The translations under genes were made by a program, and so were the position numbers. The notes beneath the pieces are model-generated. The model was not told where the DNA came from. It was given only the letters and a program-made list of their open reading frames with translations, and did not search any database. Source: Pararge aegeria (lineage: Eukaryota > Arthropoda > Insecta > Lepidoptera > Nymphalidae). Taken from it: a stretch of 64,000 bases of DNA. The stretch spans positions 17,856,001 to 17,920,000 of the forward strand of contig NC_053184.1 of the NCBI RefSeq assembly GCF_905163445.1, written 5' to 3'. Below are positions 1-12,600 of this stretch, in pieces (the first letter of the stretch is position 1; the number at the start of each line of letters is the position of its first letter).

Positions 1-235
1 TTACAGGGGGCCGAGTTCGAATCCCAGCACGCGCCTCTAACTTTTCTAAGTTATAAAGCAATTAAAATATCACTTGCTTCAACGGTGAAGAAAAACATCG
101 TGAGAAAACCTGCATGCTTTTGATTGTTCTCTGCAATGTTCTCAAAGGTGTAGAGTCGTGAACCATAAACCATTCTCATCGTCGGGGAAGAGCCGTTCCC
201 TTGTAGTGGTCCGGTATTGTGATGATATGATGTAG
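1..235 (+). mobile_element. SINE-A (tRNA-derived), 5' cut by window edge
   Basis: Opens inside the B box (GAGTTCGAATCCCAGCACGC), then CTTGCTTCAACGGTGAAG, GAGAAAACCTGCATGC and GTAGTGGTCCGGTATTG. This family recurs throughout the window, with A-box consensus GCGGTGATAGCCCAGTGG. Confidence 0.7.
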
Positions 236-781
236 ATGTATCATTTTGCTTCTTTGTGTATATTTGTGCAGACTACAAGTGGTAGAAGTGATAGTAGTAT
301 CATAAATTATTATTATTATTACAGTTGCTCAAAACCGCCCACACCCTAACCGCACCTAGCACGCATCGGCGAATGTTATCAAGCTGTAATGGGTGACCCA
401 CATACGCTCACTTCAGACATTATCTAGAGCACTATCAGTCGAACGCACGACTAGGGAGTACAGTTTTTGGTTTTGACTTGATATGTAAGTATTTCTTGCA
501 AAATCATTTCTATTAATATATAACATAAAACATAATGGCTCGCGCCTTTTGTAGTGTACAAAAGGTTGAGGGTGAGGTTTGATCTATTCAACTAAAAAAA
601 TTGTGCAGTTTTCAGCAATAGATAGAGCAATTAATGAGGAAGGTTTACGCGTAGTAAACATGCATATTATATAAGGGAAAGCAAAGTAACAAACATATTG
701 TTATGCGCTTAAATTGAAAACGATGGCAAAACCTTACGAGATTGATTAAATTTATAAATCAATTTACTACGGAATCGTATT

Positions 782-1094
782 ATTTATCATCATCATCATC
801 ACCACATTAAACCATTACCGGCCCACTACAGCGCACGGGTCTCCTCCCATAATGAGAAGGGCCGTAGTCCACAACGCTGGCCTAGTGCGGATTGGTTGAC
901 TCCACACACCTTTTGGAACATTATGCAGAATTCTCAGGCATGCAGGTTCCCTCGCGATGTTTTCCTTCACCGATGCAAGTGATATTTTATTTACTTAAAA
1001 CGCACATAACTTAGAAAAGTTAGAGGTTTATGCTGGGATTCGAACTCGGCCCCCCGAAAGTAAAGTCGAGCGACTACCCAATACGCTATCGCCG
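782..1094 (-). mobile_element. SINE-A, near full length, reverse
   Basis: ACCGGCCCACTACAGCGCAC, CCTCGCGATGTTTTCCTTCA, GCTGGGATTCGAACTCGGCC and a degraded A box at the end (ACGCTATCGCC). Confidence 0.7.
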
Positions 1095-3960
1095 ATTCGA
1101 TTTAGACCGATTAAGAGTTGCTAGTTTAAAATAAAGAGCTGTTTAAAGTGCTTGTTATTTTAGTAGGTATGAAAACCAATATAAACTGACAGGATAAACT
1201 TACATACAATAAATAAAGTTACTTTTTTGATTATCAACTTTATAAAAAAAATGTGATAGAACTACAATTCTTGCAATCGTTATGGTCAGAAAGAATTAAT
1301 TTTAATTGCAATTATATTTAATCAATTGTTGATTATTTCAATATTACAAAAAAATTAATGCTGTATTATAAAATGGGTGTGTACCTTCCCAAATAAACTG
1401 TTCAGGTCAAGCCCCTAACTAAATAAATTAACAATGCTGTAAAATAGTAAAGATAGGTCTCAAAAGGGGCTTAACCTGTGAGTTTGAATAAAATATATAT
1501 AGCATACATTAGTTATTAAACAAAACTTTTTTGAAACAATCCACTCAAGTAAACTTTCAAATGTAAAAAAAATTTAACAGCAATCAGTAAGTTAAATGAT
1601 GTACTAAAATAAAATACAATGTGCTCCATTTTAAATTTATATGTCCTTTGTAAATCCAAAATTATTGGATAAAATATTAACTCCTTGCCAAATCTAACTA
1701 GACTGATCAATATAATATACATAATATCATGTTTATATGATATTATGTATACTTAGAGACTTGGTAATGTGCCACATCTGGGTTACAACAATAAATAAAC
1801 ATTAAAATAACACTGGCATTATGCTATGTCTAAATTGATAAGGTAATCATTGGCTGACCTCTGTCATAAATTATATCAATAATGTAACACGTGTTATTAA
1901 CCTCAAAGATGCTTAAAAATTACAACTAGCCTTACTATAACGATTGGTTTTTGATTTAAAATTAGTTTGGACCGTCAATCCAACTTTGTATGATAGTTAT
2001 GATTCATAATACACTGATTATATAGTATCAAGAAAAGTACTTTGAAACCAGCACTTCTAAATTTCGTCTTGTAATTAATTTACAATTAGCTTTTATCTTC
2101 AGCCCCCTTAGAGAGGATTTTAAAATAATGATTACGACTCTTTAACTTTAGGTCATTGTTATATTATGATTTATGTTGTAGTTATGTACTTATTTATTCT
2201 CTATTTTATTTTATGTGACATAAAGTGATTCTTCTTTTCTATAACTTCTTATTCTCATTACTCACATAAATCATACAAGGTGTGCACAACACACAATGGC
2301 AAAATTATTTATAATTGGTAGGTTGGTATGTAATGTAAGTGATAAAAAAACTACATTTCCACAATTGATATCCCCTGGTGTGCAATTGTTTTATCTCTAA
2401 TGGTATAGAGAAGTATGGTCAATATATAGTGAATAAAATTATACATAAGGGTTTTCAACAATTCAGCTCTCAATAAAAACTAAACTGAACTAATAATCAT
2501 GCAAATATGATTGTAGTCTAAAGTCTTAAGATCATCCAAAGACAATACAAATCTGATAATTGGATGCAATGTTGCCAGTTACATTGTACTAAATCTCTAT
2601 AATAAACCAAATTTTTATCTTTTTTCAGGAAAAATAGATGAAAAAGGACTGTTAGAAGTTGTAGACCTGCCAATAATTTAGTTCTAGTTATAAGATTCTG
2701 TATAACAATCAGTTTAATTATGTAGTAGATAAGTTGCATAATTGTAATAGAATTGGATTGACTTTAGCCTTTATAATATTATTTATATTGGAAATATATC
2801 CCAAACACTTAAAGTTATTAGTTTGGAAGAGGTCATTTATAATTAGGTAAATCTTACTAGAAAATATTTTATTGGTTGGAACACTAATCCTACGTAATAA
2901 TTAAAGCTAACTGTTCAATATTTATTGTTTCCATTAATTACTAAGTTGTATGCTAAATGCAAAGTAATTTTGAGTATCCCATAATATTTTAATACCTATA
3001 CCATTTCAAACAATATGTTCATACTGAGGTCTGATACCATCTGTGAATATAGACAAAGAGATAATTTTTATCATGTATTATCAACTTTTTTACGTCATAC
3101 TGTGATAATGACCGAATGTAAATTAAGTCAAGTTCAGATATTGAAACACCTTGAACAAATTTATTTTCTTGTAAGTAACAAGGTAAATCCTTTGTAACTT
3201 ATCATGAGATAGTCTGATGAATTATAGTTTATAGTGGGGATAGGGTCTGACACAAATAAGTAATATTATGAACATCATACTTCTAGTAGGTAAATGTATG
3301 GAAATTTCTTGTTAAATAGTTATGAAAATCACCAAATTACGAAAAAAGGGTAACTTAGAATTTGCGTTTTCTACAATGAGAGTAGATACAGTAAAGAAAA
3401 GATCATGAAAGGTAATACCTATTCACTAATTACCACAAGTAGGCAAGGAAAACAAATCAAAGTGGAGGATCAACTTAAACTTACATTAACTTCTATCGTT
3501 CTAATTATAGAAAACTTCGACGGTCACTATAACCTACATGGAACAGGTAAGTACGTATCCAACATTACTCTTATCTGATGGGCATAACTGATTAAGTTTT
3601 TAGTCTCGGATCCATGAGACGCCGCCACATATTTAACTTCTACATAATTGCGTATTATGTTACGCTTGAGGGAGCATGATATGAGCACTGTATCCATGTG
3701 AAAATTTTATATGTACACAAGTTTTAAAGGTTTTCAGAGGCAACGGCAATAGTTAGCGTGATTATGCTCGGTTACCGCATCTAGTCGCGGCCAATTCTCT
3801 TCATTTGGAGGGCATTCAACCGACTAGGCCTAGCAACACGAGCCATTTGCGATGGCCATGACATCCAAATAAGCACAACAGCCTGCCGTCACTAGAGCAT
3901 TGACTTCTCACATTTTGACACTATCAAAACAAATTTTTAATTAAATTAATTAAAGCAATA
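1095..3960. other. AT-rich DNA, no gene seen
   Basis: Apart from the micro-exon candidate near 3511 I find no exon, tRNA or recognisable transposon. If the exon at 3971-4293 is real this is its first intron. Confidence 0.5.
3511..3546 (+). other. Candidate 36-bp micro-exon
   Basis: TTCTAATTATAG|AAAACTTCGACG...GGAACAG|GTAAGTAC: a good acceptor and an excellent donor 36 bp apart on the plus strand. One frame reads NFDGHYNLHGT, which faintly resembles the takeout/JHBP strand motif. No flanking exons can be tied to it, so it may be chance. Confidence 0.15.
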
Positions 3961-3970
3961 TCGTGCCCAC

Positions 3971-4293
3971 CTGTCAGAAGACTCGGAGCTGTCGTAGCGG
4001 TCGAAGCATCGCTTCTTCCTATCGTCACCGTCGCGATCGGCGCTCGAACCGGGTGTTTTTCGGAAATCTGATGCAGCCGCCGCGGAACGATCGGCAACCA
4101 CGCCGCGCGTCTCACTTTCCTCACTCGATTCACTCGCTTCCAGTTCGGTGTAGAACGATAACTTCAATCTTACGCCTTCCGAAGTATGTCTACTACACTT
4201 TTTTGTGTCACCAAGTGACGGGTCGGACGCGGAAAAAGTTAAATCCTCGATTCGAGTCCGACCGGCACGGTCCTCGGGCGACCCATCCGCCAT
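3971..4293 (-). CDS. First coding exon of an unrecognised Ser/Asp/Arg-rich protein (partial)
   Basis: Start ATG 4293-4291 in strong context (CAAAGATGGCG). It encodes 107 codons plus 2 nt, opening MADGSPEDRAGRTRIEDL and later LEASESSEESETRG and RCFDRYDSSESSD, then hits a donor AG|GTGGGC at 3970. The protein is hydrophilic, low in aromatics and probably disordered. The upstream GC-rich promoter and splice donor support a real gene running left. No later exon is recognisable between here and position 1, so the rest is probably outside the window. The plus-strand 205-codon frame over the same DNA is a GC-driven shadow. Confidence 0.6.
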
Positions 4294-4500
4294 CTTTGAG
4301 CGCACGAGTGTTTTGTCGCGAGTTTCGGTCCGTTGCCGCAGGCCGCATGGGCGCTGCCTTCGCTGCAGGCGCGGGGCGAAGGCTGCGTGACGTCACGGCG
4401 GCTGCGCGGCCGTCGGAGGCAGAGCGCCGTGACGTAACGACTCCGCCCCGTGCATGTGCACGGCCGCTGTCATTGGCCGCGCGTTACGCAACGTGCGAGC
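4294..4500 (-). promoter_or_regulatory. CpG-rich promoter with two CRE sites, GC box and CCAAT box
   Basis: Upstream of the ATG at 4293 the minus strand carries a palindromic CRE TGACGTCA (4388-4395), a CRE-like TGACGTAA on the plus strand (4430-4437), a GC box (GGGGCGGAG, 4441-4449) and an inverted CCAAT (ATTGG on plus, about 4472-4476). The stretch is far richer in G+C and CpG than its surroundings. Spacing fits a TATA-less promoter starting near 4320-4380. Confidence 0.5.
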
Positions 4501-4838
4501 CTATTCAAATACCCGCGGAAGGGAGCGTAGGACTCGATGCCGATAGGGACAGGCCCATCCCAGCCCTAAACAACAAATAATGCAGCGTAATGACCAGGCA
4601 CACACTCAAACTCGCACGCACACGAGCGCGGCCTCGCTAAGAAACAAGTGCATCGAAATTAATGACACGTTTCACCCTCTATGCCCGGCATTCTTTATTT
4701 GGACGCAAACAAAACACATGCTGCTCGACGACGCTAATTTAATAATCTTTGTGGAGAAAACAGCGAATTCACGATCTGATTCCGTATTATTGGTAGTTGA
4801 TACTTATATATATTGATCTAAAGGACATAATATTATTA

Positions 4839-5668
4839 TAGTCGTAAAAATGTAATAGGCCCGTTTTGACATTTGTCATCGCGACGTAACTAGTTATGGA
4901 ACCATAAGACTCTGTACTCGATACTCACGATAAATCAATTCAAGTTTGTATTAGTACTTGATTGATATTATTATGTATTGTAAAGTGTTCGTTCGTTCAA
5001 AGTATTCCTTTAACTTCACAACCAATACGCGTGACTGGCTATTGATTATACGTCCACTTTTCAACATGTTGAAACAGAGTTAGTACTATATAACAACAAA
5101 CACAAAAATCGAGTCAAATCACTATGTTTAAATTAATGTCCAAAATAGAAGAGCCATAGTTAACGTAATAGTAAACAATATATATCAAACTTAAACGAGC
5201 GCACAGTCAACTTTACAAGATGAGGAACGAAAAACTGCGCAGTGCGCGCGGGGACGCTTCAGTCATGTGCCGCTTGGTCAGATACATTATCTCAGACTCA
5301 TTATTTAGAACCCATTTTGAGAACCAAGCTCATTCTTTGCAGTAAAGATAACTACACAATATTTAATTTCGATATTCAGTAAAAAAATGGTTACAGCTCT
5401 AGTATAAAAAAAAAAAAAGACTGAGAACGTAACTGTTTCCGGAACGTTTCGCAACAATTATAAATTGCATGCTACTATGAAGTAAGCGCAAAAAGAATAC
5501 TCGCGATATATTCTTTCATATTATTTAACGTCCCAAAAAAATTTACGTATTTTTTAAAACACTGTATATAATTGATTTTTATTTTTTTGTTTCTTTCAGT
5601 TTCGTTCCAAGTTACATTCTATGGTCTTGCACAAATGTCAAAACGGGCCTATTACATTTTTCCGACTA
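4839..5668. mobile_element. 830-bp non-autonomous TIR transposon (TA target site)
   Basis: The outer ends are inverted repeats of about 38 bp: TAGTCG[T/G]AAAAATGTAA followed by TAGGCCCGTTTTGACATTTG, found at 4839-4876 and inverted at 5631-5668 with one mismatch. Each end is flanked by TA, the Tc1/mariner-type target duplication. No transposase frame is present inside. Confidence 0.75.
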
Positions 5669-6518
5669 TAGTTAAGGTTTAGGCAATACTATAAGAATGG
5701 GTAGACACCTTCCTATGTAGGTATATTTTTAACCCTAATTCAGTTTGGTCGTCCTAAAATTAAACTTTAAAGGACTGAAAAATATCAGTATTCCTACCTG
5801 CCAATCTACTTGACCGAAACAACGTATAGGTATTTATGGGGGAAGAACAAGTTAAGGTCTGTAGTCACACATATGAAATCAATGCTATATAGGTTCGTAT
5901 TATTAACCTAGGTATAATAGGTTTGTTTACTCTTGGACTCTGTGATATAACCAAAAATATATGTATGGAAAGGTAGGTACCTAGGTTGGTTATTGAGTTC
6001 TAGAATCGTCTCGTGAGATTCCAGTCTTGTTTCAATTAAAGTAACACAGAAAATGAAGTCGAACCTGGGTGGGCGTGGTTTACAGAACGGGAACGCGTGT
6101 AATAAAATCACTTCTTAAAAAGATATGGTTGTAAGTGCAACCATAGGAACTGAGATCGGGTCACACCGTTCCCATTTCCGCTACGCTTTTGGTTGCATCC
6201 GAAATGTTTTCGAGACTGAGTGGGCGTGGTTTATGGAGCCGGAACCAACGCCACAAATCACTAACTTTGTAATGGGAGTTGACCTGTACCCATCCGTTAT
6301 ACCTATCTGTCCTAGATAGTCTCTAATCTATCCACAATCTAATCAAACTTGTGGATTCCTAAATCTCTATACCTACCTTATTAATACAATAAGCACATCT
6401 GCATTGGCAGCGAGGTTAATAAATTACTAAATCAATTTGAGTAATTATCCCATAAATAGATATATTATTATAAACGATAAAATGGACTGACGTTAAAATA
6501 AAACTATTATTTTGTCAA
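5669..6518. other. No gene seen
   Basis: Two copies of a block around GGGCGTGGTTTA(T/C) (about 6071 and 6223) hint at an old inverted or direct repeat. Otherwise there is no feature; the 64- and 67-codon frames look random. Confidence 0.4.
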
Positions 6519-6812
6519 AGCGGTGATAGCCCAGTGGTCAGGACTTAGGCTTCACTAACGGAGTGCCGGGTTCGAAACCCAGCACGCACCTCTAACTTTA
6601 TAAATTTCTGTGCGTTTTAATTTATTAAAATATCACTTGGTTCAATGGTGAAGGATATCATCGTGAGGAAACCTGCAATGCCTTAGAGATCTCCATACGG
6701 TTGGAGTGTGTGTGAAGTCCACTAATTCGCACTGGGCCAGCGTGATAGACGACCTAAACCCTTCTAATTGTGGGAGGAGATACGTGCCCTGTAGTGGATT
6801 GACATGATGAAT
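6519..6812 (+). mobile_element. SINE-A, near full length
   Basis: A box GCGGTGATAGCCCAGTGG, B box GGGTTCGAAACCCAGCAC, CAACGGTGAAG-like block and GTAGTGGATTGACATGATGA tail. Confidence 0.75.
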
Positions 6813-7221
6813 CTTCGAAACTGCTTACACACAGTAAATATTATTGACGATATGCAGAATATAATGTTACAGTAATTTTATAAAGTGGGTAAATAATTAA
6901 ACATTTGATTAATAACCAATGTACATGACATTTAGTTGGTGGGTATTTTGATATAAATACGACTGCATTATCGATGCACCCGTCCCCGACGTCGAGCCAA
7001 AGCGGCGACGTCCGAAGCATGTCCTTGACGACCCTGACGATAAAATAACTACCGACAACGTGTCCCAACAACACACACACACGCAACATACACAGCGTCT
7101 TCGCCGGCGAAGACGAGGGCCCCGATTTCTGACGTCATCCGGACGTGGATCCTTACCACGGTCACGGGGGCGTTCGGACTAAACAATGATTAGTCCAAAA
7201 GTCCACCAACAGTCAGATTAA

Positions 7222-7539
7222 CGTCGAACCGAGCCGAGGTCCGAGTCCTCGCGGGAGGCACCCTCGGGTCGACGTCTCCCACTCTCCCCCCCCGATGTCG
7301 TCGAGCCCTGGGGCTCTTCTCATGGCGAGCTTTCGCGCTCGCCCCACTCCCCCGGTGACGCCGTAGCAACCCCTCAGGTGGTTATCGGCAAGTGTCCTTC
7401 CGAAAAAGAAAGCAAAGATGCACCGCAGTCCTACATGGACTCGAACGATGCAAAGATACCTTCCGGTATCTTAGTCGTTTATCCGTTGTCAATAAATTTG
7501 ACGAGTGTGGGCAGCGTAACGATTTCTAAAATCATTTAA
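7222..7539 (+). other. GC-rich open frame without start, probably transposon-derived
   Basis: 105 sense codons between stops: SESSREAPSGRRLPLSPP, later SPHSPGDAVATPQVVIGK and APQSYMDSNDAKIPSG. Pro/Ser-rich and in a GC-rich island that starts near 6960. It looks like a gag or ORF1 leader of a retroelement, but no diagnostic motif (zinc knuckle, RT) is seen. Confidence 0.3.
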
Positions 7540-7559
7540 AGTAGGTGAGTATTTTTTAA

Positions 7560-7689
7560 TTAGTGACTGCCTCGTTGGTGTAGTGATTAGTATGTTCGAT
7601 TTTTTATCTTAAGGTCCTAGGTTTGATTCCCTCGAACACACGAGTGTAGACAAAGTTGGCCTAACTTTGTCTACACTCGTGTGTTCGAG
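7560..7689 (+). mobile_element. tRNA-like SINE head ending in a perfect hairpin
   Basis: TGCCTCGTTGGTGTAGTGAT (A-box-like) and CCTAGGTTTGATTCCCTCGA (B box) indicate a tRNA-derived head. It runs into the perfect inverted repeat 7631-7689. Not a functional tRNA: no cloverleaf closes. Confidence 0.45.
7631..7689. repeat. Perfect 27-bp inverted repeat, 5-nt loop
   Basis: Arms 7631-7657 (CTCGAACACACGAGTG...) and 7663-7689, exact inverses; loop GGCCT. Confidence 0.9.
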
Positions 7690-8266
7690 AGCACGTTAAG
7701 CTTACGCCGTCGCCCATGGCTATTATCACTAACACGTGATAATAATAGGCAAAAGCTCGCGAACCCGCTTTAGAGTAGGATAATGGGTTTAAGCTGTACA
7801 TGTCTGTCCTTCCTTCCTCCTATTAGAAATGACGCCTGCGCACAGCAGTGACACATTAATTAGCTAAGGTTGCAGATGGTTTACTCCAATTTTTTTTATA
7901 CTTCTTTAGATGAATCAAACTCTTGTCCTTTTTACTGCCCCAAAAAACCATGTTCGTTCTTCTCTCCTCTGTCCCCCTATTTTTCCCTTTGTTATTATTT
8001 TGTAATTTTCAAAAGATAACAGCTAAACAGCTATCTATAGCTTTGACGTTAGTTAACGGGATATCGTTTCGAATAGAAGGTCGGTTTCAACTGTATATAC
8101 CCTGTAGTAGTAAAATAGGATTTATGAACCTTGTAATAAAGCTCAAATTGGTCAAACAATCTAAGGCAAGCGCTTTTTAGAAATACAAATCAGGATTGCA
8201 GAATTTGTGACTCTTATTTGTTTTTAATTAGGTCCATTTTGTTTTGACGTTACAGTTTTGTGTTCG

Positions 8267-8732
8267 GCTACTCGAAAACGACTCTACCATTGCGAGCGTG
8301 CAAATCTAATTTACGTTTTATGCGTATCGATCGATCATAATACCATCATAGCAAAATAGGCCTAATGCTACTGTGTTTAGAGTCAGAAATTCTTTAGCCA
8401 TTACAGATTTTTACTATACAAACGTGCCAAAAGCACTAGCTGTAGAACTGTGCACAAATTAGGACCTTAAACATAATTAACATAAATCTTATTTCGCTCT
8501 GATGTTCTAGCGTTAAGTTCATAATACCATCATAGCAAAATCGGCTTAATGGTACTATGTTTAGAGTCAGAAATTCTTAAGCCATTACAGATTTGTACTA
8601 TACTAGCGTGCCAAAAGCACTAGCTGTAGAACTATGGACAAATTAGAGCTTTAAAACAATTAGCATAAGTCTTATTCTGTTCTGATGTTCTACCGCTTCG
8701 ATACACGAAAACGAATCTACGGCTGCGAGCGT
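8267..8732. repeat. Two-copy tandem duplication, about 185 bp unit
   Basis: Units begin ATAATACCATCATAGCAAAA at about 8337 and again at about 8521; both run through GAGTCAGAAATTCTT, GTGCCAAAAGCACTAGCTGT and CTGATGTTCTA. Outside them a second sequence pair (CGAAAACGACTCTACC / CGAAAACGAATCTACG, each then GCGAGCG) flanks the array. Copies differ at roughly one base in eight, so this is old. Confidence 0.7.
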
Positions 8733-9239
8733 AATTATTTCATACTAGAATACAACTCTGCTTTTGTTCCGCGTCCCTTTTCAATGCGCACGCAACAAAA
8801 GCAAGACAGAGACAGATAATAGTAATGTGCATAAGTGAACTCGGGACCCAAACAACAATCAGGGCCTTTTTTTTGTCGTGTCGTTATGCCGGATTGTAGG
8901 GTGGATACTCTGAAGCCCGGCCTTGACCCAAAATTCAGCAATGCCGACTATGTACTATTTCTATTAATTATTGGGATTTCTATAAAATAGATAAGTACCT
9001 ACGTTTAGAATGTCATTTGGTCAGCAATAAATGACGTATTTTTCGGTGGGCAAAATTCAGAATCATATATGAGAGAAGGGACGTTATCTATAGGACGACA
9101 GAGAATTAGGTGCGATAATTTTGTCATAATGATGGGAGCTAAATAGCAAAGTCTGACGAGTGATAGAGATGCATGGAAACAAATGGAGGAGCCCTTCGTT
9201 CAAGGTGCGTATTGAAAGTGCGAATCTGTTATCTTATAG

Positions 9240-9615
9240 GTACTGATGTAAAAATATATAAAGCTGAAGAGTTTGTTTGCTTGTTTTCTTGAATGCGATG
9301 ATCTCAGAAACTACAGTTCCGATTTGAAAAAAAAAACAGTGTTGGATGGCCCATTTATCGGGTAAGGCTATAGGCTTTATATCATCACGCTCAGACAAAT
9401 AGGAACGTAGCAATTAAGATTTAAAAATCGGGGTTTTATTTTCCTTTTGAGCGTGCGCTGTGTAAACTTCCGCTGTGTGCGCTGCGTATAAACGGTTAGT
9501 TTCAATAAAATCATTCAACACAAAACTGTTTCCCTTTAAAAGTTCTAAAAACAAGTCCCTGACAGCATTTGTCTATCTTTCAAGGCTGACTTATACGCGG
9601 ACGAAGGACCGCTAG
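9240..9615 (+). mobile_element. Helitron-like element, complete 3' end
   Basis: Body GAGTTTGTTTGCTTG, CTCAGAAACTACAGTTCCGA and TATACGCGGACGAAGGACCG, ending CTAG at 9612-9615. The 5' end is degraded, so the left limit is approximate. Confidence 0.5.
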
Positions 9616-12600
9616 TATTAAATATAAGGTTACGAAAAATTGTTAGAACCTTTTGGTTTAAAAAAATTGTTTGGATATTTATGTTTTTATCAATTTAGTT
9701 TTTTTCAGTAATAAAGGGCTTATTATTATTATTATTAAATGACGTACCTATTTTCATACTTAAGATTTGTTGTTGCAAGTTGATATTTTAAAATGTTTTA
9801 TGGAGATTAAACTTGATTAATTATTTCGCATTTTTAACAAAAAAGGAGTCTTTCAGCTCGATAGGGTTACAGACCTTAAACTTGATGTTTTATATGTACT
9901 TACTTACCTATATCCTATCCAACTTATATTATAAAAGTATGTAAGGATGGATCGATGGATGAATTTTACTCTTTCACGCACTACAAAACGGTATTAATTT
10001 AATCTTACAATATTAATACATCAGAACAAAACATAGGCTATGATTAAAAAAGATATTGTGAAAATGGGCCAAAAAAATATCAGCAAATTTGAAGAAAAGC
10101 GGGACAAAAATACCAACTGAGAGCTATCTCGAGTGCGCGTGGTGTTGAAAATAATGCACCTATGATGATTGTTGCTCTTAAACAGTTCTAAAAAACTATA
10201 CTCTATTTTCAATGCAGATTTCAAAGTAGGTATTAAATGTATGAACTCATAATAATATTACACCCAATAAGTATCTTATCGCTTCATATTTTCTGATTCT
10301 TTAAAGTTCACAAACTTGTTAACATAGGTAGGTACGGCAGCGCGTAGGATGGTAGGTCCACGACGCGAAAAAAATACCTTTACTCGGTAGTATATCATAA
10401 TATAGGAAAGGTTTAATGTACTACCTAGGTACTATATAATTTTATAAGCACTAACATCTGGATGAGGCAGCCAGTCAGCTATGATCTATCTCAGTAACTG
10501 TTGTGCCTTGTTTAAGACCAACCTAAGACTTATCAAGTCACTCGGCGTTACCATTTTTGCGCGCTCCTACCGAGATAATCACTTTCGACCGAAGCGAAAA
10601 ATTAAGGTTCCAAAAGTAGAGTATGAAAAAAAAGAGCTAAAAAGTGTCACCACAGCAACTGTTTTCCCTTAGAATGATGTAAGTTGATTAGTAGGTAAAA
10701 GCTTACGTGAAATTTGATTAGTGACTTGTGATGATTATACTTACCTGTGAAAATAACATCAATATAGGTATGGATAAACGAAAGAACTGAAATTATTGTT
10801 TGTCACGTTTGGTACGTGAGCCTATGTATTTATGGATTTGTCTTTGTCTTTTATTATTTTATCGCGTAGTTTCTTATTCTAATTATTTTTTTTTATTCTA
10901 ATTTCGGCCATAAATGTATAAAGTAGGTAAACTATAGATACCTCTATTAAGCTCAAACGTTCCAGGTTTCTTTGTTTATTATTTCGTATTGAAAGATATT
11001 AAATTAAAGCAGATTCTTCATTAATGGGATGTTTTCGCAATATAAATATTAGATATTATATTATTTTTTTCTAATCTAACTTTTCTTTAAGGAGACTAGC
11101 GCCATCTGTTACAGATGCTATAAAAAAATATGCAATGAGCACATCCGTTATCCTTAGTTAAACTAAGCCACCCATATCCTAAAACATAACATTGCAGTGC
11201 AAATTTAATTCTACTAAAAAACACTTACTTTAATAATATAACTAAAATTACTTTTTCACCAAACAATTTACACCGCGGTTCTCTATTCTAAAATATTGAA
11301 CGCCATCTATTAGCTTTTTCAGTAATGTTTGTTTCTTATTAAGTATATGAATTGTCGCTAGATAGAACTACCTGATCTATTATCACAGCCCATAGATAAC
11401 ATAGATTGCTGCAAAAACAAAAGATACCTATATTATATTCACAAATCTCGTTAATTTTAAGCATGTTTTGCCTTTGAGAGCCCTTTCACCCATTTTAACA
11501 CTAATTATTAAAATGCGAATTCATCGTACTGGTTATTATGTTTTTATCATAATTTCCTCTAACTTAGTCGTGTAGGAATTGGAAGATTAAAAATATAAAT
11601 ACTAATCGAAAAATTCAATTTTATTAATAAACACGAAACACAAACAAGCAAAATAACAAGGACGCGTATACATGTTTTTCAAAACAGCACAAACATTTAT
11701 AAGGTACTTTGATATATAAACTAATAATAATTAACAAAATACAAATGGTCCATTTAGATCGACCTAGGATTTGAGACACATTGTATTATTTTTATACATT
11801 AGATCATAAATAAAAATAAAACAACAAATTTGACAGTGTTTAAAATTTTTTATCTTTAGGATAACAAGCTAGGCAGTAAAAGTGGTGTTACGTAATACGT
11901 TGGCAATAAAATATTTAACTTTTAACTAAACGGAGGTCTACATACAGTGGAATCAGCGACGTTCATTTTTAATTTTTATCCTTTTTATAATGCACAATTG
12001 TGAACTGTGTAAAGTGTTAGAAATTGTAAGTGTAATAATTGGCATATCAAGTTCCTTTCTTTATGTATTACTTATTATACATACATAATTACATAAGTAA
12101 TAAGTACACATCAAAACAGTAAAGAATAACAAAAAAAAAATAGATCAATTTATTCAATGCATTATTTAAATTTAACATTTTACGTACATTCATTGCATTA
12201 TTATTAAAATATAGATTTATCGATTATACCTAACAAAAATATAATATTAATATAATGTATTCAAAAATGCAGGATTTTTAGATAATAAATTAAATACTTG
12301 AGTAAAAAGCTTAGAGCTTACCGATTAAAAAAATACAATATTTTTACAGCTAAACAAAGTGGAATGGTAGCGGAGGGGTTGATTATTTAATAATGTCGTT
12401 ATAATACGCACTATTTATGTTTTATTTCATTGCTTTGTTGTCATTTAATTTATATGTAATTAATGGTGGAAAAAGTTCCAACATCAGAAAGCGAGTCCTC
12501 TAAAGTGCGGCCGTTGAAAGAATCTTGACAGACCGTGTTGTTCAGTACATAAAAGAAGCGGTTAATACATCCGCCTTTATTTTTTTATATAATTTTAGGG

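Noticed and set aside
3963..4580. 205-codon plus-strand open frame
   Set aside because: It overlaps a minus-strand exon with strong start context and donor, and spans the CpG promoter. Its length follows from GC content; it is Arg-rich with no domain.
6510..6600. A tRNA gene from A/B-box-like sequence
   Set aside because: The boxes belong to the SINE-A head repeated many times in the window; there is no acceptor stem pairing.
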